A stretch of 55,442 nt of DNA, from NCBI GenBank assembly GCA_949948985.1, contig CATLIG010000011.1:1-55442 (forward strand), read 5' to 3'. Within the stretch, counting starts at the first letter, position 1, and each line of letters begins with the position of its first letter. Shown piece after piece: positions 1 through 7,841 of the stretch. The position numbers and the translations under genes are program-made. The notes under the pieces are model-generated. The model saw only the letters and a program-made list of their open reading frames with translations, was not told the DNA's origin and did not search any database. This stretch comes from an uncultured Clostridia bacterium. GTDB taxonomy: Bacteria; Bacillota; Clostridia; Lachnospirales; CAG-274.

Positions 1-26
1 TTACCACATTTTTTATGGCTTGTCAA
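1..26 (-). promoter_or_regulatory. rRNA-type promoter P1, cut by window edge
   Basis: On the minus strand there is a consensus -35 TTGACA at 26..21, preceded by an A-rich UP-like tract (27-50 read as T runs on the plus strand). A 17-nt spacer follows, and the first bases TAA of the -10 fall on the window edge. It is the last of three near-identical promoters spaced about 90-105 bp apart and pointing left. The promoted gene lies outside the window. Confidence 0.65.
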
Positions 27-86
27 GAACTTTTTTTATTTTTTTCTTTCCTGACATTTTCTTCCCTGTTTCTCAACAGCTTATTC

Positions 87-115
87 ATTATATCATAGCG
101 TTTTTCATCTGTCAA
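87..115 (-). promoter_or_regulatory. rRNA-type promoter P2
   Basis: A perfect sigma-A promoter on the minus strand: -35 TTGACA at 115..110, a 17-nt spacer and -10 TATAAT at 92..87. A long A-tract upstream (116-140) resembles an UP element. The sequence around the -35 (AAAAAAAGTTCTTGACA) is the same as in P1, as expected of tandem promoters of a highly expressed stable-RNA operon. Confidence 0.75.
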
Positions 116-192
116 GAACTTTTTTTATTTTTTTTATCTTTTTTATTTCTTTTCCTCACCGCTTTTTCACTGCTTCTTGCGGCGACTTGATT

Positions 193-221
193 ATATTACC
201 ATATATATTTTTTTTTGTCAA
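193..221 (-). promoter_or_regulatory. rRNA-type promoter P3
   Basis: Minus-strand -35 TTGACA at 221..216, a 17-nt spacer and -10 TAATAT at 198..193, again with an A/T-rich upstream tract (222-255). With P2 and P1 it makes a three-promoter array reading out of the left edge. No reading frame lies between the promoters, which fits a stable RNA operon or ribosomal gene further left. Confidence 0.65.
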
Positions 222-324
222 TACTTTTTTTGAAATTTTTTTGCAAAAAATAATAAAAATCCAAAAATACTTTCATTTTAAACTATAATTAGCCTTTATA
301 ACAATCGTTAAATAATTCAAATAT

Positions 325-480
325 AATAGACTTATTATAAACCACCTCAGTATCGCTTAACAGACCTTTTTACGGTCGTACTTTTCCATATTTTTTTGAA
401 ATACTTGTAAAATTACTGAAAAAATCAGGCTTCATCTGACAAAAAATATCCTGTCAATCGCTGCTGCTTTGGTTTATACA
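325..480 (-). repeat. Family C miniature repeat, copy C1
   Basis: Read on the minus strand it contains CAGCGATTGACAGGATATT followed by TTTTGTCAGATGAAG, closely matching copy C2 near 3.9 kb, which shares the same core and similar ends. It is non-coding and sits between the promoter array and the APH-type gene. The boundaries are approximate. Confidence 0.5.
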
Positions 481-483
481 AAT

Positions 484-1272
484 TTAATATTTCTTGCAAT
501 CTACAGCTGAGTTCAAAGCCTTTTCATATTTACGGCATTTTTTAATAATGTTAATATATTTTAAAATATCTTCTTCAAAAACGCCCATTTTATATAAATA
601 TTTATAAGACAAAGAACTACTTTCCCCTTTTAAAATAAAAAATGTTCGTGCCACGTCATATAAAAAAGGAGCGCCGCATACATTCATAAAATCAATAACT
701 ATTGGAGTATTATCCGATTTTACTAATACATTATGAAGATGAAAATCTCCATGACATATATAATCTCCATCAGGAAGCCTGTCTATTTCTTTTATAAGAG
801 TAATTTCTTCATTTGTATTAATATTGATTGATGATATATATTTTTTATAAGATAATAAATCTTTTAATTCATCTGTTTCTTGAAAATTTACAAAAGAGTC
901 TAAATTTTTACTTATGCTTATAATTGCTTTAAAATACTCTTTATATGACAATAGATTTTTTGAATGACAGCCTAACAACTTTTTATGAACATTCACAAAA
1001 ATATCTAATATTTCATTTTTATCTTTTTTGTCTTTTAATAAATCCCCTAAAGAATTGCCATAAATTCTTTCATATACAATGCCATCTCTTTTTTTTACAT
1101 TAACTATTTTAAAAGGTTTAGGAACCGCGTCAAAATTTTTATATATTTCAACTGAATTTTCATACTCCAGTTTTATAAACTCAATAGGCTGTCCTGTATA
1201 AAACAACTTGCAAACCTTTCCATCTTCAAATTCAAATACTTCAGCGCATCCTCCTTTTCCAATAATGTTCAT
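484..1272 (-). CDS. Aminoglycoside phosphotransferase-family (APH-fold) kinase
   Basis: A 262-residue protein with a small-molecule kinase fold. A glycine-rich N-terminus (IGKGGCAEVFEF) resembles a nucleotide loop, the central HGDFHLHNVLV is the Brenner-type catalytic loop (catalytic Asp in HGDFH), and VIDFMNV supplies the metal-binding Asp. Such proteins phosphorylate hydroxyl groups of antibiotics, choline, homoserine or sugars, and nothing here fixes the substrate. The C-terminus is short for a classical APH. The ATG at 1272 has an AAGGAG ribosome-binding site nine bases upstream. It is a single gene, transcribed leftward, separated from the NlpC gene behind it by a terminator hairpin. Resistance should not be assumed from the fold alone. 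Confidence 0.75.
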   Translation of the reverse strand: MNIIGKGGCAEVFEFEDGKVCKLFYTGQPIEFIKLEYENSVEIYKNFDAVPKPFKIVNVKKRDGIVYERIYGNSLGDLLKDKKDKNEILDIFVNVHKKLLGCHSKNLLSYKEYFKAIISISKNLDSFVNFQETDELKDLLSYKKYISSININTNEEITLIKEIDRLPDGDYICHGDFHLHNVLVKSDNTPIVIDFMNVCGAPFLYDVARTFFILKGESSSLSYKYLYKMGVFEEDILKYINIIKKCRKYEKALNSAVDCKKY

Positions 1273-1385
1273 AAATAAAATCTCCTTTTATTGTAAAAGT
1301 TTTTGTAATAAATTTTCATTATAATAGAATATTATATGATATACATTAAAACAATCAAGAATCATTTTTATAAACCGTATACCAA

Positions 1386-1416
1386 AAAGTGCTTTCCTTA
1401 ATAAGGAAAGCACTTT
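1386..1416 (-). terminator. Rho-independent terminator of the NlpC/P60 gene
   Basis: A perfect hairpin with arms AAAGTGCTTTCCTTA and TAAGGAAAGCACTTT. On the minus strand it is followed by TTTTTGG. It lies just downstream of the stop at 1433. Confidence 0.85.
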
Positions 1417-1432
1417 AAACAACATTATAAAA

Positions 1433-2338
1433 TTATTTAAGCACACGACAAGCTCCAACATAAGTTCTTGCGGAATAGCTTGAATTAAGACTTGAAATCT
1501 GAACACAGTTTTTGCTGTTATTTGTAGCGTGTATATACTGACCATTACCCATATACATACCGACATGAGAAATTCTTGAATTTCCGCCTGTATTAAAGAA
1601 TACAAGATCTCCTGCCTGAAGGTCGGATTTATCAACCCTTGTACCGTTATTAATCTGGTCTCTTGAAACTCTGTTTAAAGTAATACCGAAATTTTTATAT
1701 ACACTGTACATAAAGCCTGAGCAGTCAACACCTGAATTAAGATTAGTTCCTCCGTAAACATAAGTCAAACCAAGGAATTTCTTAGCGTAATCAACAACTT
1801 CCTCGCCTTTGGATTTAGTATTGTTATCGTCTGCCGGAGTAATAGTAACGGAAACCTTTTTAGCAGGAAGATATTTAAGCATATCTCCTGAAATAAAATC
1901 TTTATGAACATAAGCAAAAGAATTGTCATATTTTACTTCATACCATTCCCCTACATCAGCCGTAACAGAGAGTTCATCACCCTCGTCAGCCTGAGAAACA
2001 ACCTCAGCATTAGTATCCGGAGCTGTTCTTATATTAACACCGGCTGAATTAACAGTACCATCAGCCTGAGTTATTTTTACAAATTCCGTAGTAACGTAAG
2101 CGTCCGAACCATCAGAATTTTCAAGTTTAAACCATCCGTCCTGTACAGAAGAAACAGTAAGAGTAAGACCTGTATCAACAGTAGTAATAATATCAGAAGA
2201 AGTATTTGCGGCAGACCTGATATTTACATCTGTTCCTGTAACTTTAACAATCGCGCCTGCAAAAACAAATGATGTATTCAAAGTAGCGAAAGCAACTCCG
2301 ATAGTTGCGGCTCTTTTGACATTTTTCATAAATTTCAT
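1433..2338 (-). CDS. Secreted SH3-domain NlpC/P60 peptidoglycan hydrolase
   Basis: A 301-residue exported protein. Residues 1-28 form a signal peptide (KNVKRAATIGVAFATL, then an FAGA cleavage-like site). Two bacterial SH3 domains follow at about 30-90 and 93-150 (each with a VNIRSA or VNIRTA motif), then a linker, then an NlpC/P60 domain from about 178 to the end. The catalytic triad is visible as Cys206 (DCSGF), His258 (ISHVGMY) and His270 (YIHA). The family cleaves gamma-D-glutamyl-diamino acid bonds in cell-wall stem peptides, and the SH3 domains bind the wall. The ATG at 2338 is preceded by AGGAGG. A canonical promoter lies about 130 bp upstream and a clear terminator follows, so the gene is monocistronic. 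Confidence 0.9.
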   Translation of the reverse strand: MKFMKNVKRAATIGVAFATLNTSFVFAGAIVKVTGTDVNIRSAANTSSDIITTVDTGLTLTVSSVQDGWFKLENSDGSDAYVTTEFVKITQADGTVNSAGVNIRTAPDTNAEVVSQADEGDELSVTADVGEWYEVKYDNSFAYVHKDFISGDMLKYLPAKKVSVTITPADDNNTKSKGEEVVDYAKKFLGLTYVYGGTNLNSGVDCSGFMYSVYKNFGITLNRVSRDQINNGTRVDKSDLQAGDLVFFNTGGNSRISHVGMYMGNGQYIHATNNSKNCVQISSLNSSYSARTYVGACRVLK

Positions 2339-2466
2339 TTTTCAAATTCCTCCTATGTAATTAAAACACAACTATGTAATCAAAATACAAATAACAATAT
2401 AATATAATCAATAAATACAAATTTAAATTTTAATATGTTACATAAATGTTACCAAAGTATGTATTT

Positions 2467-2495
2467 ATTATATACTATTTTAACCTGTTTGTCAA
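2467..2495 (-). promoter_or_regulatory. Sigma-A promoter of the NlpC/P60 gene
   Basis: Minus-strand TTGACA at 2495..2490, exactly 17 bases, then TATAAT at 2472..2467: a full consensus promoter. The transcript would carry a leader of roughly 120 nt before the ATG at 2338. The rest of the 490-bp divergent gap is very A/T rich with no further element that I recognise. Confidence 0.8.
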
Positions 2496-2723
2496 TAATA
2501 ATATTAAAAAAAAGCATTTTTGTTAATATAAAACAAAAAAATGACTAATTTGTTCTTATTAACTGACAATATTTCCGCGAAACTTAGTAAATTGTCTATA
2601 AACACCATCTAAACACATTTTGTTAATATATTATAAACATAAACAAACTCTTATTTTTAAGCCAGATAACATATTGCGATTATTTAATTTTTTATTACTT
2701 TTTGAAATTATTTAAAATAATTA

Positions 2724-2751
2724 GTGACTTTTTAGATATTTAAGTTATAAT
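2724..2751 (+). promoter_or_regulatory. Candidate promoter of the DUF368 gene
   Basis: TATAAT at 2746-2751 is preceded by a weaker -35 (GTGACT, 2724-2729) with a 16-nt spacer. It lies about 80 bp upstream of the start codon at 2830. The -10 is convincing and the -35 only partial. Confidence 0.45.
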
Positions 2752-2829
2752 ATTTATTAGGGCAATAATTTTTATAAAGTATCATAAAATTATTGTTTCA
2801 TAATTTAATAAATAATAAGGAGAAGAAAA

Positions 2830-3756
2830 ATGTTCAGATTTATTAATTTGTTTATCAAAGGCATCTTTGTGGGTATCGCGAACATAATTCCCGGTGTCAG
2901 TGGAGGAACAATAGCGGTTGTTCTTGGAATTTTTGACGAAATGATTTCAGCGGTGAACACTATTTTCAAAAACTTTAAAAAAAATATGACTTTTTTAATT
3001 CCGTTGTTTGCGGGGGCTGGAGCAGGCATAATATTATTCAGTAAACTTTTAAAATACTGCCTCGAAAAGTACTCCTTTCCAACAAGTATGTTTTTTGTGG
3101 GGCTTGTCATAGGTAGCATTCCTCTTATATATAAAAAAGCGACGGAGAAAAGAGTTGATTACAAATGTTATATTGCCTCAGGGATAGCTTTTTTAGTCGT
3201 AGTAGGATTTTCCTTTTTAGGCGAAAATGATTCTCCGACTATTGATAATGTAAGAGGAACTCTTGACATAGCGCTTACAGTAAAAATCCTTATATCGGGA
3301 ATAATTGCCAGTGCGGCTATGGTAGTACCGGGAATAAGCGGTTCTTTTGTACTTATGCTTTTAGGAATGTATAATCTTGTATTAACTACCATAAGCAGCT
3401 TTTCGTCATTGGTATCGGCAAATATCAAAGGATTTTCAGAAACAGGACTCATGTCAGCGGCGAAAAATATATTTACCTCTTCTGAATTTATAATTTTAAT
3501 CACAGTAATGATAGGTATAATAATAGGGGTTGTGCTAATTTCCAAGTTAATAGAATTTTTATTCAGAAAAGCTTATTCAATAACATACTTTACTATTTTA
3601 GGATTAATATTCGGCTCAATATATTCCATATTTTCTGACAGTCTTACTTATCAAAGCTATTCTGAAAATAACCCTGTTTCAATTATAATAATAGTAACAG
3701 GAATTGCCATACTCGCCTTGGGAGTAATAATTTCTCTTCTTCTCGGCCGTGAATAA
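2830..3756 (+). CDS. DUF368 membrane protein (PopT-type undecaprenyl-phosphate translocase)
   Basis: A 308-residue polytopic membrane protein with the DUF368 signature repeated in inverted halves: NIIPGVSGGTIAVVLGIFD near residues 19-37 and MVVPGISGSFVLMLLGMYN near 165-183. About eight to ten hydrophobic segments are visible. DUF368 (PopT) proteins have been shown, together with DedA/UptA proteins, to recycle undecaprenyl phosphate across the membrane for wall synthesis. Assignment here rests on the family motifs. Start at the ATG at 2830 after AAGGAG. It is transcribed divergently from the wall hydrolase and ends in a strong hairpin, so it stands alone. Its lipid-carrier role fits murG a few kilobases away, although they are not in one operon. 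Confidence 0.8.
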   Translation: MFRFINLFIKGIFVGIANIIPGVSGGTIAVVLGIFDEMISAVNTIFKNFKKNMTFLIPLFAGAGAGIILFSKLLKYCLEKYSFPTSMFFVGLVIGSIPLIYKKATEKRVDYKCYIASGIAFLVVVGFSFLGENDSPTIDNVRGTLDIALTVKILISGIIASAAMVVPGISGSFVLMLLGMYNLVLTTISSFSSLVSANIKGFSETGLMSAAKNIFTSSEFIILITVMIGIIIGVVLISKLIEFLFRKAYSITYFTILGLIFGSIYSIFSDSLTYQSYSENNPVSIIIIVTGIAILALGVIISLLLGRE

Positions 3757-3811
3757 AAAAATATGGGACTGCAACACTAATTGTATAGTACAGCAGTCCC
3801 ATATTTTTTTA
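3755..3811 (+). terminator. Terminator after the DUF368 gene
   Basis: The stem ATATGGGACTGC pairs with GCAGTCCCATAT around an A/T-rich loop, then runs into seven or more T residues. A-rich flanks on the left would also let it act on the minus strand. Confidence 0.85.
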
Positions 3812-3827
3812 TAAATTAAACCGATAG

Positions 3828-3992
3828 ACCTTTGTGAATAATCCCCTTAACACCGCTTGACATACATTTTCCACAATATTCTGCCTGATTTTTTAAAATA
3901 CTTTTCAGGTACTCCTGCAAAAATCATACTTCATCTGACGAAAAAATCTCTTGTCAATCGCTGTCACTTAGCTTATTGAACAAACCCTAATA
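3828..3992 (-). repeat. Family C miniature repeat, copy C2
   Basis: The ends are imperfect inverted repeats: GATAGACCTTTGTGAATAA at the left and, on the minus strand, TAGGTTTGTTCAATAAGCTA at the right. The interior on the minus strand holds CAGCGATTGACAAGAGATT and TTTTCGTCAGATGAAG, shared with C1 and partly with the copy near 39.6 kb. It fills the gap between the DUF368 terminator and the HPr-like gene. Confidence 0.6.
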
Positions 3993-3997
3993 TAGGA

Positions 3998-4228
3998 TTA
4001 TTCAAAATCCTTAAGAGCTTCTTTAACCTTTTCAGGGTCAGGAACATTGTCATGGATATCAAGACGAAGAGAGTTGCTTATATCAAGACTGAAAATACCC
4101 ATAATTGATTTAGCATCGATTACATATCTTTCTGAAACCAAATCAAAATCCCCGTCAAAAGTGTTTATTACATTTACAAAATTTTTTACCTTTTCAATAG
4201 AATTTAAAGAAACCGTCATTGACTGCAT
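3998..4228 (-). CDS. HPr-like protein lacking the phosphorylatable histidine
   Basis: A 76-residue protein with the size and C-terminal half of the PTS phosphocarrier HPr. The segment AKSIMGIFSLDIS (Ser41 in place of the regulatory Ser46 of HPr) is clearly recognisable. The usual active-site stretch (R-H-G-L-H-A-R-P) is absent: residues 7-15 read SLNSIEKVK, with no histidine. It therefore cannot carry phosphate from enzyme I at His15. A regulatory or Crh-like role through the serine is conceivable but unproven. The ATG at 4228 has AAGGAGG upstream and a consensus promoter lies at 4283-4311. It is a single-gene unit. Confidence 0.75.
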   Translation of the reverse strand: MQSMTVSLNSIEKVKNFVNVINTFDGDFDLVSERYVIDAKSIMGIFSLDISNSLRLDIHDNVPDPEKVKEALKDFE

Positions 4229-4282
4229 AAATAAATTCCTCCTTATTTTTAATAAACATACAAAAGTTTTATCTACTCTTAT

Positions 4283-4311
4283 ATATTAAACTTTTATTTG
4301 CCAATTGTCAA
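4283..4311 (-). promoter_or_regulatory. Sigma-A promoter of the HPr-like gene
   Basis: Minus-strand TTGACA at 4311..4306, 17 bases, then TAATAT at 4288..4283. It lies 55 bp upstream of the start codon. The rest of the 336-bp divergent gap to 4564 shows no other clear element. Confidence 0.75.
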
Positions 4312-4564
4312 ACCATACTTTTGCTTTTAAGTCAATTTTGTGTAAATATCCTAATAACCTGCTGAAAAAAACAAATCAATTATATTAAAGCAACAAAACT
4401 ATTCTGATATATTAAAAAAATTTACAGTTTTGTTAATGCATTTTATTGTTTTTAAGCTGTCAAAATTTTTTACCGCCGTAATATTTTCTAAAAACGTAAT
4501 AAAAAACAAGCTTTCTAAAGTATTATATAAATATACCGTAGCTTTATTTAAGGAGGGATATTAA

Positions 4565-5374
4565 ATGATAATAATTATAAAAAACAAGAAAAAGCTTTTT
4601 ACATATGTATTATTTATAATAAGCTGTTTTTTTATAATAGCGGAAATGTTTTCCACATCACATCAAAACTCAATACCTGTTATGAAAGACAATGCAGTCG
4701 GTTACATAGTAATAATAATAGATGATTTCGGAAATAATTCAAAAGGAACTGATGAAATGCTATCTCTTCCAATAAAATTCACAGGAGCCGTAATGCCGGG
4801 TATGCCGTTGACAGAAGATGAATGTAAAAGACTTACCAATGCGGGAAAAGATGTAATACTGCATATGCCGATGGAAGCGCATACAGGAAAAAAGAGCTGG
4901 CTGGGAGATGTATCCATTATGAACAGTGACACAGTAGAAAAAGCTCTTTCCGTATTTAATAAAGGACTTTCTCAAATGACAAATTGTGTTGGATTCAATA
5001 ATCATATGGGTTCAAAGGTAACCGAGAATAAGGAAATAATGACAGCGATTTTAAAGGATGCAAAATCAAAAAAGCTTACGGTTATAGACAGTCTTACAGG
5101 CAAAAAATCCGTAGTTGGTAAAATATCAAAGGAATTGGGAATAAATTATTTAAAAAGAGATGTTTTTTTAGATAGTACACAAGATACCTCAAAAATAATA
5201 GCCAATTTAAAAAAAGCCGGAAAAATCGCTGAAAAACAAGGAATAGCAGTGGCTATAGGTCACGTAGGAGCCGAGGGAGGGCTTCCTACATATAACGCTA
5301 TTTTAAAAACATATAAAGAACTTGAGGCAGACGGTATAAAATTTATAGGCGTAAGCGATGTTTTTAAAAAATAA
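4565..5374 (+). CDS. Divergent polysaccharide deacetylase (YibQ/DUF610 family)
   Basis: A 269-residue protein with an N-terminal signal anchor (hydrophobic residues about 11-28), followed by the divergent polysaccharide-deacetylase fold. Motifs visible in order are YIVIIIDDFGNN (paired Asp at 53-54), VILHMPMEAH, NNHMGSKVT and VAIGHVGAEGG, which carry the conserved Asp and His positions of this family. Family members are predicted extracytoplasmic carbohydrate hydrolases or deacetylases. The substrate is unknown. The ATG at 4565 follows AGGAGG by eight bases. It is transcribed alone, and a family G repeat begins just after its stop. Confidence 0.8.
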   Translation: MIIIIKNKKKLFTYVLFIISCFFIIAEMFSTSHQNSIPVMKDNAVGYIVIIIDDFGNNSKGTDEMLSLPIKFTGAVMPGMPLTEDECKRLTNAGKDVILHMPMEAHTGKKSWLGDVSIMNSDTVEKALSVFNKGLSQMTNCVGFNNHMGSKVTENKEIMTAILKDAKSKKLTVIDSLTGKKSVVGKISKELGINYLKRDVFLDSTQDTSKIIANLKKAGKIAEKQGIAVAIGHVGAEGGLPTYNAILKTYKELEADGIKFIGVSDVFKK

Positions 5375-5395
5375 AAACCAGTTACAAAAATCGTG

Positions 5396-5704
5396 GAATG
5401 TTGCCCCATATTTACTAAGTTAAAACTGTGTGACTCTGTCCCACACCATTCAAGTGACAAAAGTCACTTGACCCTAAACTCAAAGCATTTGTTTTGCTAT
5501 TGATAATTTGAATTGTCGGCAATTTTGATTTTTGTAGTTTTTTTAATTTTTCAAAATTAAAAGCACGATTAAATTTAATTCTTACCATTTTTTATATTTT
5601 TAATTTTAAAGTTTTTTGCTTCGCTTTTTTGCAAAAAAGCGAACGGGTGTGGGCAACGCCCACGGTTTTATCCTTAACTCGGTGCATATGGGGCAGCATA
5701 CATA
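5396..5704 (+). repeat. Family G repeat, copy G1 (about 300 bp)
   Basis: The ends are inverted repeats: TGTTGCCCCATAT at the left and ATATGGGGCAGCATA at the right. The interior segments GCATTTGTTTTGCTAT, ATAATTTGAATTGTCGGCAA, TTTTTCAAAATTAAAA and TTAAAGTTTTTTGCT are shared with G2 (near 21.6 kb) and partly with G3 (near 30.2 kb). A short palindrome AAGTGACAAAAGTCACTT lies inside. It contains no gene, and the short open frames across it are not supported. Confidence 0.7.
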
Positions 5705-5720
5705 GTTTTTAAATTCCAAT

Positions 5721-6785
5721 TTATTTTGAATATTGTAAAATAAGCTTAATAACCTCATCAACTCCGTTAGAAACTTTAGCCTCTTTCATACATTTGGAAT
5801 ACTTTCCTCTTTCAGCATAAAGAGATTCAATATTTTCAATCAATGTTTCGGGACTAAGTTCTTCTTCAGTCAATACCTTAGAAAAACCTTGTTTTTCAAA
5901 AGATTTAGCATTAAGAATCTGGTCACCTCTGCTGTGTTCTTTAGAAAGAGGTATAAGCAGATTTGGCTTTTTAAGAGCAAGAAACTCACATATAGAATTA
6001 GAACCAGCTCTCGCGGCAATAATATCGCAGGCGGCAAAAACATTTGGAAGTTCTTCTGAAAGATATTCAAATTGAGAATATCCTTTCATATCCGTCAGGC
6101 TTTTATCTAAATTTCCCTTTCCGCATATATGAACAATCTGAAATTTTTTCAAGAGAATATCAAGAGATTTTCTAAGAGCATCATTTATTTTTACTGAACC
6201 AAGGCTTCCGCCCATAATTAATAATACAGGTTTTTCATAATTAAACCCACAAATTTTAAGCCCCTCTCTTGTAGTTCCTGAAAAAAGGGAATTACGGATA
6301 GGAGAACCTGTATGAATCCCTTTTTTATCAGAAACTTTTTCCAGTGTTTCAGGAAAAGTCGTACATATTTTAGTAGCAAAAGGCATAGCCATTTTATTAG
6401 CCAGTCCGGGGGTTATATCAGATTCATGTACTATAACGGGAATTTTGTGTATCTTCGCTCCAATAACAACAGGAACAGAAACAAATCCTCCCTTTGAGAA
6501 TACAATAGATGGTTTAAGTTTTTTAATAAGAGCTGAAGCCTCTTTAATGCCTTTGACAACTCTTAAAATATCAGAGAAATTCTTCATATCAAAATATCTT
6601 CTTAGTTTTCCGGAAGATATTCCATAATAATCAATTTTGAGCTTTGTAATAAGCTCTCGTTCAATACCGTCTTTTCTTCCAATATAACTTATTTTAAAAC
6701 CTTCTTCTTTAAGCCTTTTTAAAAGCGCTATATTGGGTGTAACGTGTCCTGCCGTACCTCCGCCTGTCAAGACAATACTTTTCAC
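5721..6785 (-). CDS. murG: MurG, UDP-GlcNAc:lipid I GlcNAc transferase
   Basis: A 354-residue GT28 glycosyltransferase that converts lipid I to lipid II on the inner face of the membrane. The N-terminal donor-loop motif [16 protein letters not shown] is intact, and the C-terminal half has [10 protein letters not shown], the UDP-binding [17 protein letters not shown] and [11 protein letters not shown]. The best start is GTG at 6785 ([10 protein letters not shown]), placed eight bases after AAAGGAG. An in-frame TTG at 6803 lacks its own site. The stop of the MORN gene (6800) falls inside this ribosome-binding site, so the two are probably translationally coupled. It lies away from the usual mur/fts cluster. 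Confidence 0.95.
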   Translation of the reverse strand: MKSIVLTGGGTAGHVTPNIALLKRLKEEGFKISYIGRKDGIERELITKLKIDYYGISSGKLRRYFDMKNFSDILRVVKGIKEASALIKKLKPSIVFSKGGFVSVPVVIGAKIHKIPVIVHESDITPGLANKMAMPFATKICTTFPETLEKVSDKKGIHTGSPIRNSLFSGTTREGLKICGFNYEKPVLLIMGGSLGSVKINDALRKSLDILLKKFQIVHICGKGNLDKSLTDMKGYSQFEYLSEELPNVFAACDIIAARAGSNSICEFLALKKPNLLIPLSKEHSRGDQILNAKSFEKQGFSKVLTEEELSPETLIENIESLYAERGKYSKCMKEAKVSNGVDEVIKLILQYSK

Positions 6786-6799
6786 AAACAAAACTCCTT

Positions 6800-7549
6800 T
6801 CAATTTTCAGAAACAGGCAAATCATCACGCCATTCCTCTTCTTTTATAACATTTCCCTTTTCATCGTACAAAATACCTTTTCCGTTGCGAAGACCGTCTT
6901 TAATTTCAACAACAAGGGTTCTTGTATCGTTATTGTAAATATATGTTTCTTTTCCTGAAACAAGACTATCTTCTTCCCATATACCCTCTCTTATTTTTGT
7001 GGGATTATCATTTTTTCCTCTTGAATATAAAATGCCTGTTCCGTCACGCTTGTCATTATACCATTGACCCTCGTATATTTCCCCGTTGTCCAAAATACGG
7101 GCATACTCCCCATCGCCGTTCTGATTTTCATCATAAACTATTTCTACGGTTTTTGTACCTCCAAAGCCGTTTGTCTTAAAAGTAATTTTTCCTGACTCAA
7201 AAGCCCCCTCGAACCAGTTGCCATCGTATATCTCGCCTGTTTTTCTTGATAAAACGCCTTTGCCGTCATATTTTCCGTCTTTCATATTACCTTCATATAT
7301 ATCGCCGTTTTCCCCCTCATATTTTAAAAAACCGCTAAGACCGCCGTTTTGATTTTCTGTCTGAATCTGTGTTTCTGTTTCCGTCTTTGCTTCGCTGTCT
7401 GTTTCCTCATTCTCTTCCGTTGTCTGTCCCGTAATAATACTATTATTTTCCTCCGACCTGTCCAATAATTTATTAACAACAAATGCGGCGCAAAATATGA
7501 CAAATAAAATTATAATTCCGGTAACTGTTTTTTTCATATCAATATTCAT
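6800..7549 (-). CDS. Membrane-anchored MORN-repeat protein
   Basis: A 249-residue protein. Residues about 5-28 form a transmembrane anchor ([18 protein letters not shown]), followed by an acidic Thr/Glu-rich linker to about 70, then MORN-type repeats ([50 protein letters not shown] and a weaker last unit). The MORN repeats would lie outside the cell. MORN repeats often bind membranes or assemble beta-strand filaments, but no function is established for this one. The start at 7549 has GGAGGAAT upstream. It precedes murG by 14 bases, its stop overlapping the murG ribosome-binding site, so an envelope role is plausible by context only. Confidence 0.8.
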   Translation of the reverse strand: MNIDMKKTVTGIIILFVIFCAAFVVNKLLDRSEENNSIITGQTTEENEETDSEAKTETETQIQTENQNGGLSGFLKYEGENGDIYEGNMKDGKYDGKGVLSRKTGEIYDGNWFEGAFESGKITFKTNGFGGTKTVEIVYDENQNGDGEYARILDNGEIYEGQWYNDKRDGTGILYSRGKNDNPTKIREGIWEEDSLVSGKETYIYNNDTRTLVVEIKDGLRNGKGILYDEKGNVIKEEEWRDDLPVSEN

Positions 7550-7582
7550 AAAATTCCTCCGATTTCACAAATTATTTGATAG

Positions 7583-7746
7583 TATAGTCAATCAACTTGA
7601 AAATGAGCAAAAGGAAGCGAAATAAAAATTATTTTCACAAGGCAGTGGAAGGAGAGCATAGCCATAGCCTATGTCGACTGACACTAACAAAGCGAAAAGG
7701 ATTTTTAGCCGCTGAACTTGTTCAATTTTTAAGTTGATTGACTATA
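7583..7746 (+). mobile_element. Family A MITE-like element, copy A1 (164 bp)
   Basis: The terminal inverted repeats are TATAGTCAATCAACTTGAAA at the left and AAGTTGATTGACTATA at the right. The interior halves pair: ATAAAAATTATTTT near the left against AGGATTTTTAG near the right, around a central GCATAGCC/CTATG palindrome. No reading frame is present. The sequence matches copies near 28.5, 43.4 and 45.9 kb along its whole length. A further half-end (TTTATAGTCAATTTTTAA) occurs just outside at about 7766. Confidence 0.75.
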
Positions 7747-7841
7747 AACCACAAATAAATTTGCGGTTTATAGTCAATTTTTAAATTATCGGTAAATTTA
7801 ATTCCTGCCTTATATCAGACCTGTTCAATAACCTCTGTGTA

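Noticed and set aside
484-1272. Antibiotic-resistance label for the APH-fold gene
   Set aside because: The fold is shared by choline, homoserine and other small-molecule kinases, and no substrate-specific feature can be read.
2515-2570. Rex-like palindrome TTGTTAATATAAAACAA
   Set aside because: The second half-site is off consensus and the spacing is wrong, and it is in an A/T-rich gap where chance matches are common.
5260-5460. Open frames of 60-80 codons on the minus strand across deacetylase and repeat G1
   Set aside because: They overlap a well supported gene and repeat sequence, have no ribosome-binding site or family likeness.
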